Assembly (NCBI RefSeq): GCF_020164535.1
Contig: NZ_JAIQZC010000002.1
Span: 62,001-126,000 of the forward strand
DNA length: 64,000 nt
Reading direction: 5' to 3'
Source of the DNA: Psychroflexus montanilacus
GTDB lineage: Bacteria > Bacteroidota > Bacteroidia > Flavobacteriales > Flavobacteriaceae
Part shown: positions 40,123 through 49,405 of the stretch, one piece after another
How the letters are laid out: each line of letters starts with the position of its first letter
Numbering within the stretch: the stretch's first letter is position 1
Position numbers and translations under genes: made by a program
Notes under the pieces: generated by a model
The model's input: the letters and a program-made list of their open reading frames with translations, nothing else
What the model was told of the DNA's origin: nothing
Database searches by the model: none

Positions 40123-40740
40123 ATGGCAGAACTTATCAGACTTTACGAAGAAAATCCTTCAGAAAAAGAAATCAAACGCATTGCAAAAGTTTTAAAGGAC
40201 GGAGGCTTGGTTATTTATCCCACAGACACCGTTTATGGACTAGGCTGTGATATTAACAATACTAAAGCTTTAGAAAAAATTGCACGTATAAAAGGAGTGA
40301 AACTAGAAAAAGCTAATTTCTCCTTTGTTTGCCAGGACCTTAGTAATCTTTCTGAGTATGTTGCTCAGCTTGATTCTGCAACTTTCAAAATTTTAAAAAG
40401 AAATTTACCCGGGCCTTATACTTTTATTCTTCCAGGAAATAATAATCTACCCACTGTTTTCAAGAAGAAGAAAACTGTGGGGATAAGAGTTCCGGACAAC
40501 AAGATTGCCCAAATGCTGGTGGAACATCTTGGCAATCCAATCATTTCTACTTCCATCAAAGATGATGACGATGTCGTAGAATACACTACCGATCCAGAAC
40601 TTATCCTGGAGAAATGGGACAAACTTGTAGACATCGTTATAGATGCAGGCTATGGAGACAATACAGCTTCCACTGTCATTGACCTTACGCAGGCAGAACC
40701 AGAACTCATAAGACAAGGCAAAGGCTCTGCAGATATTTAA
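40123..40740 (+). CDS. L-threonylcarbamoyladenylate synthase (Sua5/YciO/TsaC family)
   Basis: 205 residues. This fold makes threonylcarbamoyl-AMP for t6A37 of ANN-reading tRNAs. GLVIYPTDTVYGLGCDINN (KRxxxxP/YPTDTVYG signature), RNLPGPYTFILPGNN, VGIRVPDNK and STSIK are seen. Short (TsaC-like) without the Sua5 C-domain. YciO-like paralogues share this length, so the exact subclass is uncertain. Confidence 0.87.
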   Translation: MAELIRLYEENPSEKEIKRIAKVLKDGGLVIYPTDTVYGLGCDINNTKALEKIARIKGVKLEKANFSFVCQDLSNLSEYVAQLDSATFKILKRNLPGPYTFILPGNNNLPTVFKKKKTVGIRVPDNKIAQMLVEHLGNPIISTSIKDDDDVVEYTTDPELILEKWDKLVDIVIDAGYGDNTASTVIDLTQAEPELIRQGKGSADI

Positions 40741-40747
40741 TAAAAAC

Positions 40748-40780
40748 AAAAACGGCAACTTAAATGAGTTGCCGTTTTTT
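40748..40780. terminator. Bidirectional terminator
   Basis: AAAAACGGCAACT-TAAATG-AGTTGCCGTTTTT perfect 13-bp stem between the convergent tsaC-like and M28 peptidase genes; T runs on either strand. Confidence 0.92.
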
Positions 40781-40799
40781 CATTCAGTAAAAATCAAAA

Positions 40800-41813
40800 T
40801 TATTTTGTAGGCTTATCTACAAAAGGTCTTTCGTCACGATTGGCGACTTCCCAGGCTGTAAAAAATACCAGTTTAGCACGTTTTTCTAACAAATCATATT
40901 CGATTTTATCTGGAGTGTCGGTAGGTTTGTGATAATCTTCATGAACCCCGTTGAAGTAAAAAATAATAGGAATATCAAACTTCGCGAAATTATAATGATC
41001 ACTTCTATAGTAAAAGCGATTAGGATCATTCTCATCGTTGTAAGTATAGTCCAGATCTAGATTCACATAATTTGAATTGGCAGCTTCAGAAATCTCATGT
41101 AAATCGGTGCTCAATTTATCACTACCAATTAAGTAAACATAGTTAGGTTTATCTTTATGAGCATCATCTATACGACCAATCATATCAATATTCAAGTTAG
41201 CCACCGTATTTTCCAGGGGATAAATAGGATTTTCAGAATAGTATTTCGAGCCTAAAAGTCCTTTTTCTTCAGCAGTCACATGAAGAAAAACCACAGAACG
41301 TTTTGGACGGTAGCCTTCAGAAACCGCTTTTTGAAAGGCTTCTGCAATTTCCATAATCGCAACAGTTCCAGAACCATCATCATCGGCGCCATTATAAATG
41401 GCTCCATCCTCACCAATACCTACGTGATCATAATGAGACGTAATGACCAGATATTCTTCCGGTAACTCACTTCCCTTGATGATAGAAATTACATTCTCGC
41501 TGGAAGGAAACCTACCGTTGAAGTATGAAGAATCGATAGTTTGGAAGTATGGCTCCTCCTCCATGGATCCACCCTGGATGTTTAGACTATTGTAGTAGTC
41601 TTTTAAGTATTGAGCTGCCTTTTTCTGGCCTTCCATGCCTGTGTCTCTACCTTCAAACTCGTCCGAAGAGAATGTATAAAGGTAGTCACTCAATTCTGAA
41701 GACGTAATCGATTTCGCAAAGCGAATGGGATCAACTTCTGTAATGTCTTTTTTTTGGGTTTTGCAACTAGCGAGAGCCAAGGTCAAAACCAGAGGTAATA
41801 TTATTTTTTTCAT
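40800..41813 (-). CDS. M28 family zinc aminopeptidase, lipoprotein
   Basis: 337 residues from the ATG at 41813, preferred to an in-frame ATG 48 bases upstream since MKKIILPLVLTLALASC is a lipoprotein signal with the lipobox LASC. Zinc ligands: VITSHYDHVG (His), NGADDDGSGT (bridging Asp), VTAEEKGLLGS (Glu-Glu), NIDMIGR (Asp), FYRSDHYNF (His). Acts outside the cytoplasm on peptides. Confidence 0.92.
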   Translation of the reverse strand: MKKIILPLVLTLALASCKTQKKDITEVDPIRFAKSITSSELSDYLYTFSSDEFEGRDTGMEGQKKAAQYLKDYYNSLNIQGGSMEEEPYFQTIDSSYFNGRFPSSENVISIIKGSELPEEYLVITSHYDHVGIGEDGAIYNGADDDGSGTVAIMEIAEAFQKAVSEGYRPKRSVVFLHVTAEEKGLLGSKYYSENPIYPLENTVANLNIDMIGRIDDAHKDKPNYVYLIGSDKLSTDLHEISEAANSNYVNLDLDYTYNDENDPNRFYYRSDHYNFAKFDIPIIFYFNGVHEDYHKPTDTPDKIEYDLLEKRAKLVFFTAWEVANRDERPFVDKPTK

Positions 41814-42155
41814 GTGTTTGTTGTTTGCTGCTAAAATAGCAGGAAAACTTTTGACTTTCATACAAACCAGTTGAAAAATCTCTATTGAATTTGTGTAGAA
41901 CAGTATTTCATTGCAGGTGATGCATTGCTTAATGCATTAAGTTGGCTTAATTATCCAGTCTGTATCCATCATCAACTGAAGGTTTTAAGTAAACTTGAAA
42001 GTTGGAAGTACAGCTCATATCGAAGGTTGGGCTCAACTGCCACCCAAAGTGTTGTGGGCAAGCTGCTCGACCTGACATCTGGATACAAATCCTAAAAACA
42101 CCGAAAGCGAAAAAATTCAATAGAAATAAATTCAAAAAAACTTAGACCAATAATT
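41814..42155. other. Gap without genes before tRNA-Ser
   Basis: About 340 bases with no ORF of interest. I see no clear repeats or RNA; the part at 41935-42120 is richer in G and C than its surroundings and may be a gene relic. Nothing else supported. Confidence 0.4.
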
Positions 42156-42184
42156 TTGAGAAACCAAAAAGCTTAGTATATTTG
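42156..42184 (+). promoter_or_regulatory. Promoter of tRNA-Ser
   Basis: TTG at 42156-42158 and TATATTTG at 42177-42184, 18 bases apart, match the Bacteroidota promoter; the tRNA begins 33 bases further on. Confidence 0.7.
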
Positions 42185-42217
42185 CAACCGCTAAAGAAAT
42201 CCGTGCAAATGGATTCT

Positions 42218-42302
42218 GGAGAAATGGCAGAGTGGTCGAATGCGGCAGTCTTGAAAACTGTTGAGGGTCACACCTCCGGGGGTTCGAATCCCTCTTTCTC
42301 CG
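42218..42302 (+). tRNA. tRNA-Ser (UGA)
   Basis: 85 nt with a long variable arm. Acceptor GGAGAAA pairs TTTCTCC; anticodon loop in CAGTC-TTGAAAA-CTG gives TGA; T arm GGGGG-TTCGAAT-CCCTC. It is followed within 240 bases by a site-specific recombinase, so its 3' end is a likely attachment site of the island. Confidence 0.95.
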
Positions 42303-42325
42303 CTGGAAGACCTACAAAAGGCACT

Positions 42326-42360
42326 AAAAACCCTGTAAATCGTTGATTTACAGGGTTTTT
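42326..42360 (+). terminator. Terminator after tRNA-Ser
   Basis: AAAAACCCTGTAAATC-GTT-GATTTACAGGGTTTTT, a perfect 16-bp stem with T tail. Confidence 0.92.
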
Positions 42361-42541
42361 CATTTAATCCCATTTTATTTAATATCAATTATAGGCATAA
42401 TAAAAGGGGCAAATTCGGTGGACTTTTTAAATTTAAAAAAGGGTCCACCAGAAGAACATAAAACTCTGTATATTAATCACTTAAACTTATTTTTGAGATA
42501 ATATTATTTAGTATATTGGTGGACCTTTTAACTAAAAAAAT

Positions 42542-43753
42542 ATGTCACTATTTCTTTCACTCCTCTTTTTTATTAAAAAAAGTAAAACTAACTCCTTAGG
42601 AAAAGCTAGTATTTTTCTAAGAATAACTCTCGAAGGCAAACGCTCTGAATTCAGTATTCATCGAAAAGTTGATGTTAGTAGATGGAACTCAAAATCTCAA
42701 CTTGTGCTTGGTAATTCTCCTGAGGCTAAAGAAATTAATAAACATCTGAATGTTTTGAGGAACAAAGTTTACACCATTCAACAAAATTTTGAACGCAATA
42801 ACGAATCATATTCAGCTATAGACCTTAGAAACTTACTTCAAGGAAAAAACAAAAGTCAGAAAATGCTACTTGAGATTTTTCAAGAACATAATGATCAAGT
42901 TGATAGTCTAATTGGAAAAGATTTTGCAGCGGGGACAGCTGAGCGTTACCGCACATGTAAAAAGCATGTAGAAGCCTTTATAAAAACCAAATACAAAAAA
43001 AATGATATTCCTGTTCAGCAAGTAGATCATAAATTCATCACAGGATTAGAATATTATCTAAAATCAACTCGTAGGTGCGCTCATAACTCAGCGATCAAGT
43101 ATATCACCAATTTTAAAAAAATCATTCGAATAGCTCATGCTAATGACTGGATAGACAAAGACCCTTTCCTCAATTGGAAAGGAAAATTGAAAATTGTGGA
43201 TCGTGAGTTTCTGAATGAAGAAGAAATTCAGAAGATTATTGAGCTTGATTTAAAAATGGAACGACTTGATCAAGTAAGGGATATTTTTATTTTTTGCTGT
43301 TTTACTGGCCTTGCTTATGCTGATGTTAAAAAATTAAATCGAAACGATATTATTTCAGAGTCTGATACTGAAGAATGGATAAAGACAAAGAGATCAAAAA
43401 CTGATATAAGAAGTAATATTCCTATTTTACCTATTGCAAAAAAAATTATTGAAAAATATGAAGATAATGATCTCTTAAAAGAAAAGGGATTAGTTTTACC
43501 TGTTTTGAGTAACCAAAAAATGAATGCTTACATTAAAGAAATTGCTACTCTAGCAGGCATAACAAAGAATCTTACTTTTCATTTGGCAAGACACACCTTT
43601 GCTACGACAGTTACACTAACCAATGGCGTGCCTATTGAGTCAGTGAGTAAAATGTTAGGACACACAAATTTGAAAACAACCCAGCATTATGCTAAAATTT
43701 TAGATATGAAAGTAAGTAGGGATATGAAAATTCTAAGAGAGAAGTTCAAATAA
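42542..43753 (+). CDS. Tyrosine recombinase / integrase (Bacteroidota type)
   Basis: 403 residues. N-terminal arm-binding region (KNSLGKASIFLRITLEGKRSEFSIHRKVD), a SAM-like core-binding domain (~105-200), and a catalytic domain: the first Arg in FCCFTGLAYADVKKL-type context is not canonical (Ala-Tyr), while HLARHTFATTVTL (H-x-x-R) and MLGHTNLKTTQHYAKIL (His and nucleophile Tyr) are clear. Cuts and joins DNA at the island ends, most likely at tRNA-Ser. Not an IntI integrase (no IntI-specific insert seen). Confidence 0.9.
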   Translation: MSLFLSLLFFIKKSKTNSLGKASIFLRITLEGKRSEFSIHRKVDVSRWNSKSQLVLGNSPEAKEINKHLNVLRNKVYTIQQNFERNNESYSAIDLRNLLQGKNKSQKMLLEIFQEHNDQVDSLIGKDFAAGTAERYRTCKKHVEAFIKTKYKKNDIPVQQVDHKFITGLEYYLKSTRRCAHNSAIKYITNFKKIIRIAHANDWIDKDPFLNWKGKLKIVDREFLNEEEIQKIIELDLKMERLDQVRDIFIFCCFTGLAYADVKKLNRNDIISESDTEEWIKTKRSKTDIRSNIPILPIAKKIIEKYEDNDLLKEKGLVLPVLSNQKMNAYIKEIATLAGITKNLTFHLARHTFATTVTLTNGVPIESVSKMLGHTNLKTTQHYAKILDMKVSRDMKILREKFK

Positions 43754-43836
43754 TATTTTACAACATATTGATAAATATTCGATATAAACTTTATGTAAAA
43801 TTCACCAAGCCAAATAATGGCTAGCTACGAAAAATT

Positions 43837-44436
43837 TTAAATTTTTTCAAAATTATTTTTTGAAAATTTAATTGCAGCCATTTTCCAATGTTTGATTTTT
43901 GGATCGACTTCAATTTGAAAGTTTTTAGATTTTAAGAAAGCATAAAATTTAATTCCTTCTATTTTTGGCCAATTATTTTTATTAAAAAAATTAATGACAG
44001 CCTGTTCATTTTTTGGCTTTGTCAGTTTTTTTAGTTTTAAATTATTTGTTTTAAAGAATGTACCATTTTTTGGCCTGGTTATAAGATACTGTTGGTCATT
44101 TTTTGATACGGTAGGGTTCATTACTTGTCCAGTACTTGTACCAGATTTGGACATGTTGATCCTTGACCCCCTTCTAGGACTATAAGATGGATAATATTCC
44201 AAATATCCCCACTTATCAAGATCACGGATATGATTATGATAAGTGGTCTTTGATTTAAATTTTGACATTTCCATAATTTCACTACGGTTTATCGTGATCA
44301 TCTTTTTAAAAAACGAACGGTTCCATTTCTGAAAAAGTGCCATGTATAAAGCAATGTGACCTTGTCTTATACGGTGGTCATTATTAAAATGCTCTAGTAT
44401 AGCATTTAAATGAAGTATATAATTAATCTTGCTCAT
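43837..44436 (-). CDS. Winged-helix-like accessory protein of a mobile element
   Basis: 199 residues, rich in Lys and Asn. The first 95 residues, with IALYMALFQKWNRSFF, ITINRSEIMEMSKFKSKTTYHNHIRDLDKWGYLEYYPSYSP, form a recognisable winged helix seen in proteins beside integrases of Bacteroidota transposons. The C-terminal part (130-199) has no known motif. May regulate excision or replication (inference). Convergent with the integrase. Confidence 0.65.
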   Translation of the reverse strand: MSKINYILHLNAILEHFNNDHRIRQGHIALYMALFQKWNRSFFKKMITINRSEIMEMSKFKSKTTYHNHIRDLDKWGYLEYYPSYSPRRGSRINMSKSGTSTGQVMNPTVSKNDQQYLITRPKNGTFFKTNNLKLKKLTKPKNEQAVINFFNKNNWPKIEGIKFYAFLKSKNFQIEVDPKIKHWKMAAIKFSKNNFEKI

Positions 44437-45060
44437 TAGTTTTTTAAATATTTCCTCAAATCGACTTTCTATAATTACAGTTATCAGTGTACGGATCTTA
44501 GTAGATTTTCAGACATAAATGGCGTTTATACTAGAGCTTTAATCGATTCAAATATTTTACTTAGCATCACTGATCGAACAACTCTAAACACAGAAAGTTT
44601 TATCATTTTCAATGCCTTGATTGTATTTAAGAGACCATAAATTTTCAATTGAAAATAAAACTTAAGATTAAATTATTTAAGAATAAATATGCTTAGCAAA
44701 AGGAAGTTAACTATTTATAGTTAACTGTATATCAATTATTTACAAAACTATTAAAATTCATTTTTAATAGTTCAATTTGCAATAATTTGGTATATTATTT
44801 TAATCAAATTATATAGAAATTTAGTTTTAACCTTACTTCTTTTTATTTAGTATTGGATATTAAGTCATAAATTAATTTTTTTTATAAAACATAGCAAAAT
44901 GATACAAGTTGAGATATTGTTTAAACTTGACCACAAACTTCTTATTGTTCCGTTTCCTATTTTGTATCCATATAATAATTTTAAATAAGTATTATTTTTT
45001 TAAAAAAACTTATCACCTTTTTAGATACACAATTTAAAATAATGCAGAAAACTAAGCATA
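44437..45060. other. AT-rich gap
   Basis: About 620 bases, strikingly AT-rich, with no credible coding frame and no clear RNA fold. Probably untranslated island spacer between the winged-helix gene and the structured block. Confidence 0.5.
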
Positions 45061-45074
45061 GCTCCTGAAGAGAC

Positions 45075-45362
45075 TTGATAGTCATATCAATTTAGGTTAA
45101 GCTCAGCCCATTCCCTTGTATTCCGCTAAAGCTCCATGTCAGGGAAATAGCTTCACTTAGGGTCTTGGACCTATCTGTTGTTTTGCTTCCTTCATGACGC
45201 TAACCTAACCGTCCCAAAACCTGGGGACTGGTTGGGACGCTTCATTTCATTACAAAAAACAGATAAGTCCGCTTCACACCAGCGCTTTGATGTTCTTAAC
45301 CAGATGTTCGATGAGGACTTCTTCTGGCCTCACTTGAACATCTCTAAACATCCAAGCGCTGG
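45075..45362 (+). ncRNA. Candidate structured RNA or DNA fold
   Basis: More GC-rich than both sides. Stems: TTGATA-GTCA-TATCAA (45075-45090); 45167-45184 with 45254-45270 (16 of 17-18 pairs, GGAC..TATCTGTT..TTTT), enclosing 45210-45239 (CGTCCCAA..CC/GG..TTGGGACG); and 45279-45294 with 45347-45362 (CCAGCGCTT.GATGTT). TTAGGTTAAGC (45092-45102) can also pair with 45199-45208, crossing the second stem as a pseudoknot. A 62-codon frame here (from a TTG at 45178) is fully covered by these stems, so I treat it as non-coding. No known RNA family recognised. Strand is inferred from the terminator at 45589. Confidence 0.45.
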
Positions 45363-45386
45363 CTGACCCATTTTAAGGGGTTGATA

Positions 45387-45572
45387 ATGGATCAAGCCTT
45401 CTTTGTTTTCCGGGTCATCGAAAAACAGGTAGCGCATAACCCATTCTATGTTTATCCCTCTTATTCACCTCGCTTAACTTATCTGTACGCTCTGCTCTTA
45501 AGTGGTCTAAAAAGAATGGCTAAGGCGCTTATGGAACTTGTCAAGGCTATACGAGTTTTAGTCCACAAATAA
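45387..45572 (+). CDS. Small hypothetical protein
   Basis: 61 residues from ATG 45387 with AAGGGG six bases before it (a TTG two codons earlier is the alternative). MDQAFFVFRVIEKQVAHNPFYVYPSY then LYALLLSGLKRMAKALMELVKAIRVLVHK, which is an amphipathic basic helix. Ends just before a terminator. Whether it is really translated is open. Confidence 0.4.
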   Translation: MDQAFFVFRVIEKQVAHNPFYVYPSYSPRLTYLYALLLSGLKRMAKALMELVKAIRVLVHK

Positions 45573-45588
45573 GGTTTCTACTTCCTCG

Positions 45589-45623
45589 AAAACCATCCTG
45601 CCTTTGGTCAGGCTGGTTTTTCC
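45589..45623 (+). terminator. Intrinsic terminator
   Basis: AAAACCA.CCTG / CAGG.TGGTTTT stem with one mismatch and a short loop, ending in TTTTT. Closes the transcript covering the structured block and the 61-residue frame. Confidence 0.65.
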
Positions 45624-45883
45624 ACGTCGCAGACACTCCTGATTTATTTCCTAAAAGCCTTGACAAAACCCACTTGACCCATTGTGCTATGCACGGAAGA
45701 AAAGAACAAACACCCCTTAAAATTTAATCTGTTTTAAATGGATAGTTTTCTTAATATCTAAATAGGAATTGTAAAAAATGATCTGATAAACAAATAGAAA
45801 TAATTACTTATTTTCAAGCAATAGGTTAGAGACAAACCCTATTGTTCCTTAGCTTTAGAATCAAATCCAGAAAATAAAATATA

Positions 45884-46483
45884 ATGAATAATAATGAAAA
45901 AAGTAATGTGGTTAATGAAGTACTAACTGCCAACTCTGAATACGCCAATAATTTTGGTGAAAAAGCAAATCTTCCAATGCCTCCAGGTAGAAAGTTTTCT
46001 ATCCTTACTTGCATGGATGCTCGTCTTGATCCAGCAAAATATGCTGGTTTAGCTGAAGGGGATGCACACGTTATTCGTAATGCTGGTGGAAGAGCAACAG
46101 ATGATGCTATTCGTTCACTCGTAATATCATACAAGTTATTAGGTACACGTGAGTGGTTTGTTATTCATCATACAGATTGTGGGATGCTAACCTTCACCAA
46201 TGAAATTATGGGTGATTTGCTATCTCAAAGCCTTAAACCTGCAAGAGTAGATGAAAACGGATGGCATGACACCAATACTAAAGAAGGAACAAACGAAGGA
46301 CGATTCATTAACTGGCTCACCATTAGCGATAACGAAAAAAGTGTTGTAGAGGACGTACAACGCATTCGTGGCAATGCTATGGTGCCCAATGACATTGCCA
46401 TTTATGGATATATTTTCGATTGCAGCACAGGAAAGCTTAACGAAGTCAAACTAGCTAGTGAGGCAGAAAAACCTAGCGACTAG
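45884..46483 (+). CDS. Beta-class carbonic anhydrase
   Basis: 199 residues. CO2/bicarbonate interconversion with a zinc bound by Cys and His. [14 protein letters not shown] contains the first Cys with the Asp-Arg dyad; [13 protein letters not shown] supplies His and the second Cys; [17 protein letters not shown] is the family block. Similar to single-domain clostridial/mycobacterial CanB-like forms. Terminator follows; unrelated gene context (island cargo). Confidence 0.92.
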   Translation: MNNNEKSNVVNEVLTANSEYANNFGEKANLPMPPGRKFSILTCMDARLDPAKYAGLAEGDAHVIRNAGGRATDDAIRSLVISYKLLGTREWFVIHHTDCGMLTFTNEIMGDLLSQSLKPARVDENGWHDTNTKEGTNEGRFINWLTISDNEKSVVEDVQRIRGNAMVPNDIAIYGYIFDCSTGKLNEVKLASEAEKPSD

Positions 46484-46515
46484 TTGAGTTATTACAAGTT
46501 TTAAAAGTCATTGTC

Positions 46516-46556
46516 AAAAGAGAGACTACAACATCAGATGTTGAAATCTCTCTTTT
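46516..46556 (+). terminator. Terminator of the carbonic anhydrase gene
   Basis: AAAAGAGAGA...CAACAT-CAG-ATGTTG...TCTCTCTTTTT, two helical parts separated by 3-nt internal loops. Confidence 0.85.
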
Positions 46557-46876
46557 TGTTTAAATAAATATTTTTCCAACCCTATCAAACTAAGTACTTT
46601 AATTTACACCTGATAAACTTTTTAATCACAATCAAAAGTTTTCTGTTTGTAGGTTCTGATTATATAATGCAAGAAATACCAATGTTATTAACTCATTAAA
46701 AGAAGTAGAAAAAAAGAAAAAATCAATCTACTTCGATATAAGATTCAGTTCTAAATCAAAATTCGACAAGTTGACAAAAATGATTTAAACAAAAGGAGAA
46801 AACGAATAAACAGTTTTATTAACTTTCTTACTAAGAAGCAGTACATTTGTGGAGCAATAAATGTGAAAAAAATAGA
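46557..46876. other. Gap before the antiporter gene
   Basis: 320 bases of AT-rich sequence; no gene. It must hold the antiporter promoter, but no convincing TTTG/TAnnTTTG pair is seen. Confidence 0.4.
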
Positions 46877-48337
46877 ATGAATTTAACAATTGAAAACATA
46901 CTATTAGTTGGTTCCCTATTACTTCTTGTAAGCATTATAGCAGGTAAGACTTCTTATAAGTTTGGAGTTCCAACTTTGTTACTGTTTTTAGTAATTGGAA
47001 TGCTGGCGGGTTCTGACGGTGTCATAGGTATTCGTTTTGACGACCCAAAGCTTGCTCAATTCATAGGAATTGTTTCACTCAACTTTATATTGTTTTCAGG
47101 TGGTCTTGATACCAATTGGACATCTGTAAAACCTATACTTCGAGAAGGAATTGCTCTATCAACATTTGGTGTATTATTGACAGCAATTTCTCTTGGTAGT
47201 TTTGTATGGTTTGTTACTGACTTCACAATTTACGAAAGCCTATTACTAGGCTCTATTGTCTCATCAACTGACGCTGCCGCTGTATTCTCAATTTTACGCT
47301 CAAAAAGCCTTGCTCTAAAAAATAATCTTAGACCTACTTTAGAGTTGGAAAGTGGAAGTAATGATCCAATGGCATATGTGCTGACTATTGCATTTTTAAC
47401 ATTAGTACTTAACCAAGACCAAAGTTTTACATCTATAATTCCTTTATTTTTTCAACAAATGATTTTGGGTGGTATTGCAGGTTTTGGCTTTGGAATGCTC
47501 AGTAAATTAATAATTAACAAAATAAAACTTGACTTTGAAGGACTTTATCCTGTTTTAGTTATCGCTCTTATGTTCATTACATTTTCTGCTACTGATTTCT
47601 TAGGGGGAAATGGGTTTCTAGCCATTTATATTTGTGCGGTCTACCTTGGCAATCAGAATCTAATACACAAAAAAACCATTTTAAAAATGTTTGATGGATT
47701 GGCTTGGTTAATGCAAATTGTCCTATTCCTCACCTTAGGCTTACTCGTTTTTCCTTCCCAAGTCATTCCATATATAGGGGTTGGACTACTCATTTCGTTA
47801 TTCTTGATAGTTATTGCAAGGCCTTTAGGTGTGTTCCTTAGTCTAATATTTTTTAAAATGAAATTAAGAAGACGATTTTACATCTCATGGGTTGGTTTAC
47901 GTGGCGCTGTCCCTATTGTGTTTGCGACTTACCCTCTTCTAGCGGGTATTGATAAAGCAAATATGATTTTTAGTATTGTGTTTTTTGTCTCAGTCTCATC
48001 CGTATTAATTCAAGGAACTACGCTTTCTATCGTTGCAAAGTGGCTAAATGTTGCATTACCTGAGCAAGCAAAGAAATTAACAGCAACAGATTTACTATTA
48101 TCAGAAAATCCTAAAGCTGAAATGAAAGAAATTTTAATAACTTCAGACTGTTTTGCAGTAAATAGAAAAGTAGTAGAATTAAGCTTTCCAAAAAATGCAA
48201 TTATAGCTATGATTAAAAGAGATGATAGCTATATAACTCCAAATGGTTCAACAATAATTGAAGAAAAAGACACACTTATTGTTCTTGCTGACAGACCTAG
48301 CATTTTTGATGAAGTTTACAAAACACTTAAAATGTAA
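46877..48337 (+). CDS. K+/H+ antiporter (NhaP2/CvrA-like)
   Basis: 486 residues from ATG 46877; ten codons upstream of it also read open, but MNLTIENILLVGSLLLLVSI is the normal start. About 12 helices of the CPA1 fold with FSGGLDTNW, GSIVSSTDAAAVFSIL (the ion-binding Asp-Asp region) and ELESGSNDPMAY (ND pair). The C-terminal ~80 residues (ITSDCFAVNRKVVEL..., TLIVLADR) are a TrkA-C ligand domain. Exports K+ for H+. Confidence 0.9.
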   Translation: MNLTIENILLVGSLLLLVSIIAGKTSYKFGVPTLLLFLVIGMLAGSDGVIGIRFDDPKLAQFIGIVSLNFILFSGGLDTNWTSVKPILREGIALSTFGVLLTAISLGSFVWFVTDFTIYESLLLGSIVSSTDAAAVFSILRSKSLALKNNLRPTLELESGSNDPMAYVLTIAFLTLVLNQDQSFTSIIPLFFQQMILGGIAGFGFGMLSKLIINKIKLDFEGLYPVLVIALMFITFSATDFLGGNGFLAIYICAVYLGNQNLIHKKTILKMFDGLAWLMQIVLFLTLGLLVFPSQVIPYIGVGLLISLFLIVIARPLGVFLSLIFFKMKLRRRFYISWVGLRGAVPIVFATYPLLAGIDKANMIFSIVFFVSVSSVLIQGTTLSIVAKWLNVALPEQAKKLTATDLLLSENPKAEMKEILITSDCFAVNRKVVELSFPKNAIIAMIKRDDSYITPNGSTIIEEKDTLIVLADRPSIFDEVYKTLKM

Positions 48338-48342
48338 AAAGG

Positions 48343-48894
48343 ATGACAGACCAAAATTTACAAATTTATATTATAGTATTTATACTTGTTTCTACTTGGT
48401 TATTATTTTTTTGGAAACAATTCAGAAAAATCACTCAAATATCCAACTCTACATCTAAAGTTAATAATGCTATAAAATACAATCGGTTAAAAAGAGTCAG
48501 TAATTATTTTTGGCTAATTTTTTCTGTTTTCGGTTTAATGGCAATTATTTATTCATTGTTCCCTGGCTTATATTTTTTATTCTTACCTCTTGACAAATTT
48601 CATCATCCAATAATAAATTCAATTGGTTTGCTTATTTTGAAAATAGCTATCATATGGATTGTAATCGCCCAAATACATATAGACAAGGAACTTTATAAAT
48701 ACTCAAAAAATATCGAAAGTCTGTCAGCAATGGAGTTGTTAAGGTATTCAGAGCGTATGCTAATATCAGGAATGTTGGTGCTTTTTATTGGCTTTTTAAC
48801 AACAATCACCAATATAATAGGATTTTTACTCGTTGCATTGGGGATTTTTATTTACTTCAAATTATTTCATTTAATCCCAAAGCGTAAGCTTTAA
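48343..48894 (+). CDS. Hypothetical membrane protein
   Basis: 183 residues with about five hydrophobic helices; ATG preceded by AAAAAGG. No catalytic motif recognised. It follows the antiporter by 5 bases and is likely cotranscribed, so could help the same stress response. Confidence 0.7.
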   Translation: MTDQNLQIYIIVFILVSTWLLFFWKQFRKITQISNSTSKVNNAIKYNRLKRVSNYFWLIFSVFGLMAIIYSLFPGLYFLFLPLDKFHHPIINSIGLLILKIAIIWIVIAQIHIDKELYKYSKNIESLSAMELLRYSERMLISGMLVLFIGFLTTITNIIGFLLVALGIFIYFKLFHLIPKRKL

Positions 48895-48926
48895 AATTAA
48901 ACCGATTATAAAACTACTTTTGTAAA

Positions 48927-49298
48927 GTGAAAAATAGTGTCAGAATTTTAGGCGTTGTAATCTTAACAGCAATCTATTGCTTTATGGCTACTGCTGTATC
49001 CAATCCGCCCGTAATTTATGGCTATGAAAATCATCAGAAAACTAATCAAGAACAGTATCTCGCCGTAATTTCAATCGACTTTTTTTGCCACACTTTACAA
49101 TCAGAAAACTGGGTCAACAGTTTTAATAATTTCCCTGTAACGTATTTCAAAAACTCATATGACAAGCATTTTTCAATAACAAAATCAATTGAAAAGTTAT
49201 TTGAATCAGAATTTTCTCGATACAGGAGGTTTTCAATAAATTTTCTGATAGAGCATCGAAAATCAGACATTATCTTCCCTTCCCATTATTTTTGGTAA
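48927..49298 (+). CDS. Hypothetical protein with signal anchor
   Basis: 123 residues, GTG start at 48927. MKNSVRILGVVILTAIYCFMATA is a hydrophobic leader; the remaining ~100 residues are aromatic and Ser-rich (YLAVISIDFFCHTLQSENWV, YRRFSINFLIEH). No domain recognised. Confidence 0.6.
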   Translation: MKNSVRILGVVILTAIYCFMATAVSNPPVIYGYENHQKTNQEQYLAVISIDFFCHTLQSENWVNSFNNFPVTYFKNSYDKHFSITKSIEKLFESEFSRYRRFSINFLIEHRKSDIIFPSHYFW

Positions 49299-49405
49299 TT
49301 TATTATTAGGTAGTCGTTCTTATTAAAATAGAATGACCTGAATTTAAAAAGGCTTTGTAATACACATTGCCCAATTATTATTAAACGAATTTAAAAGACT
49401 TAAAA

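Noticed and set aside
42280-42302. Right attachment site of the island
   Set aside because: No second copy of the tRNA-Ser 3' end was found in the window.
42542-43753. IntI integron integrase for the cassette array
   Set aside because: It is a Bacteroidota phage-type integrase next to tRNA-Ser, 11.5 kb from the array, with the SAM-like arm domain.
45178-45366. 62-residue frame from TTG
   Set aside because: Wholly built of the stems of the structured element; treated as non-coding.
46847-46876. Earlier start for the antiporter
   Set aside because: Adds ten hydrophilic residues that do not belong to the family N-terminus.
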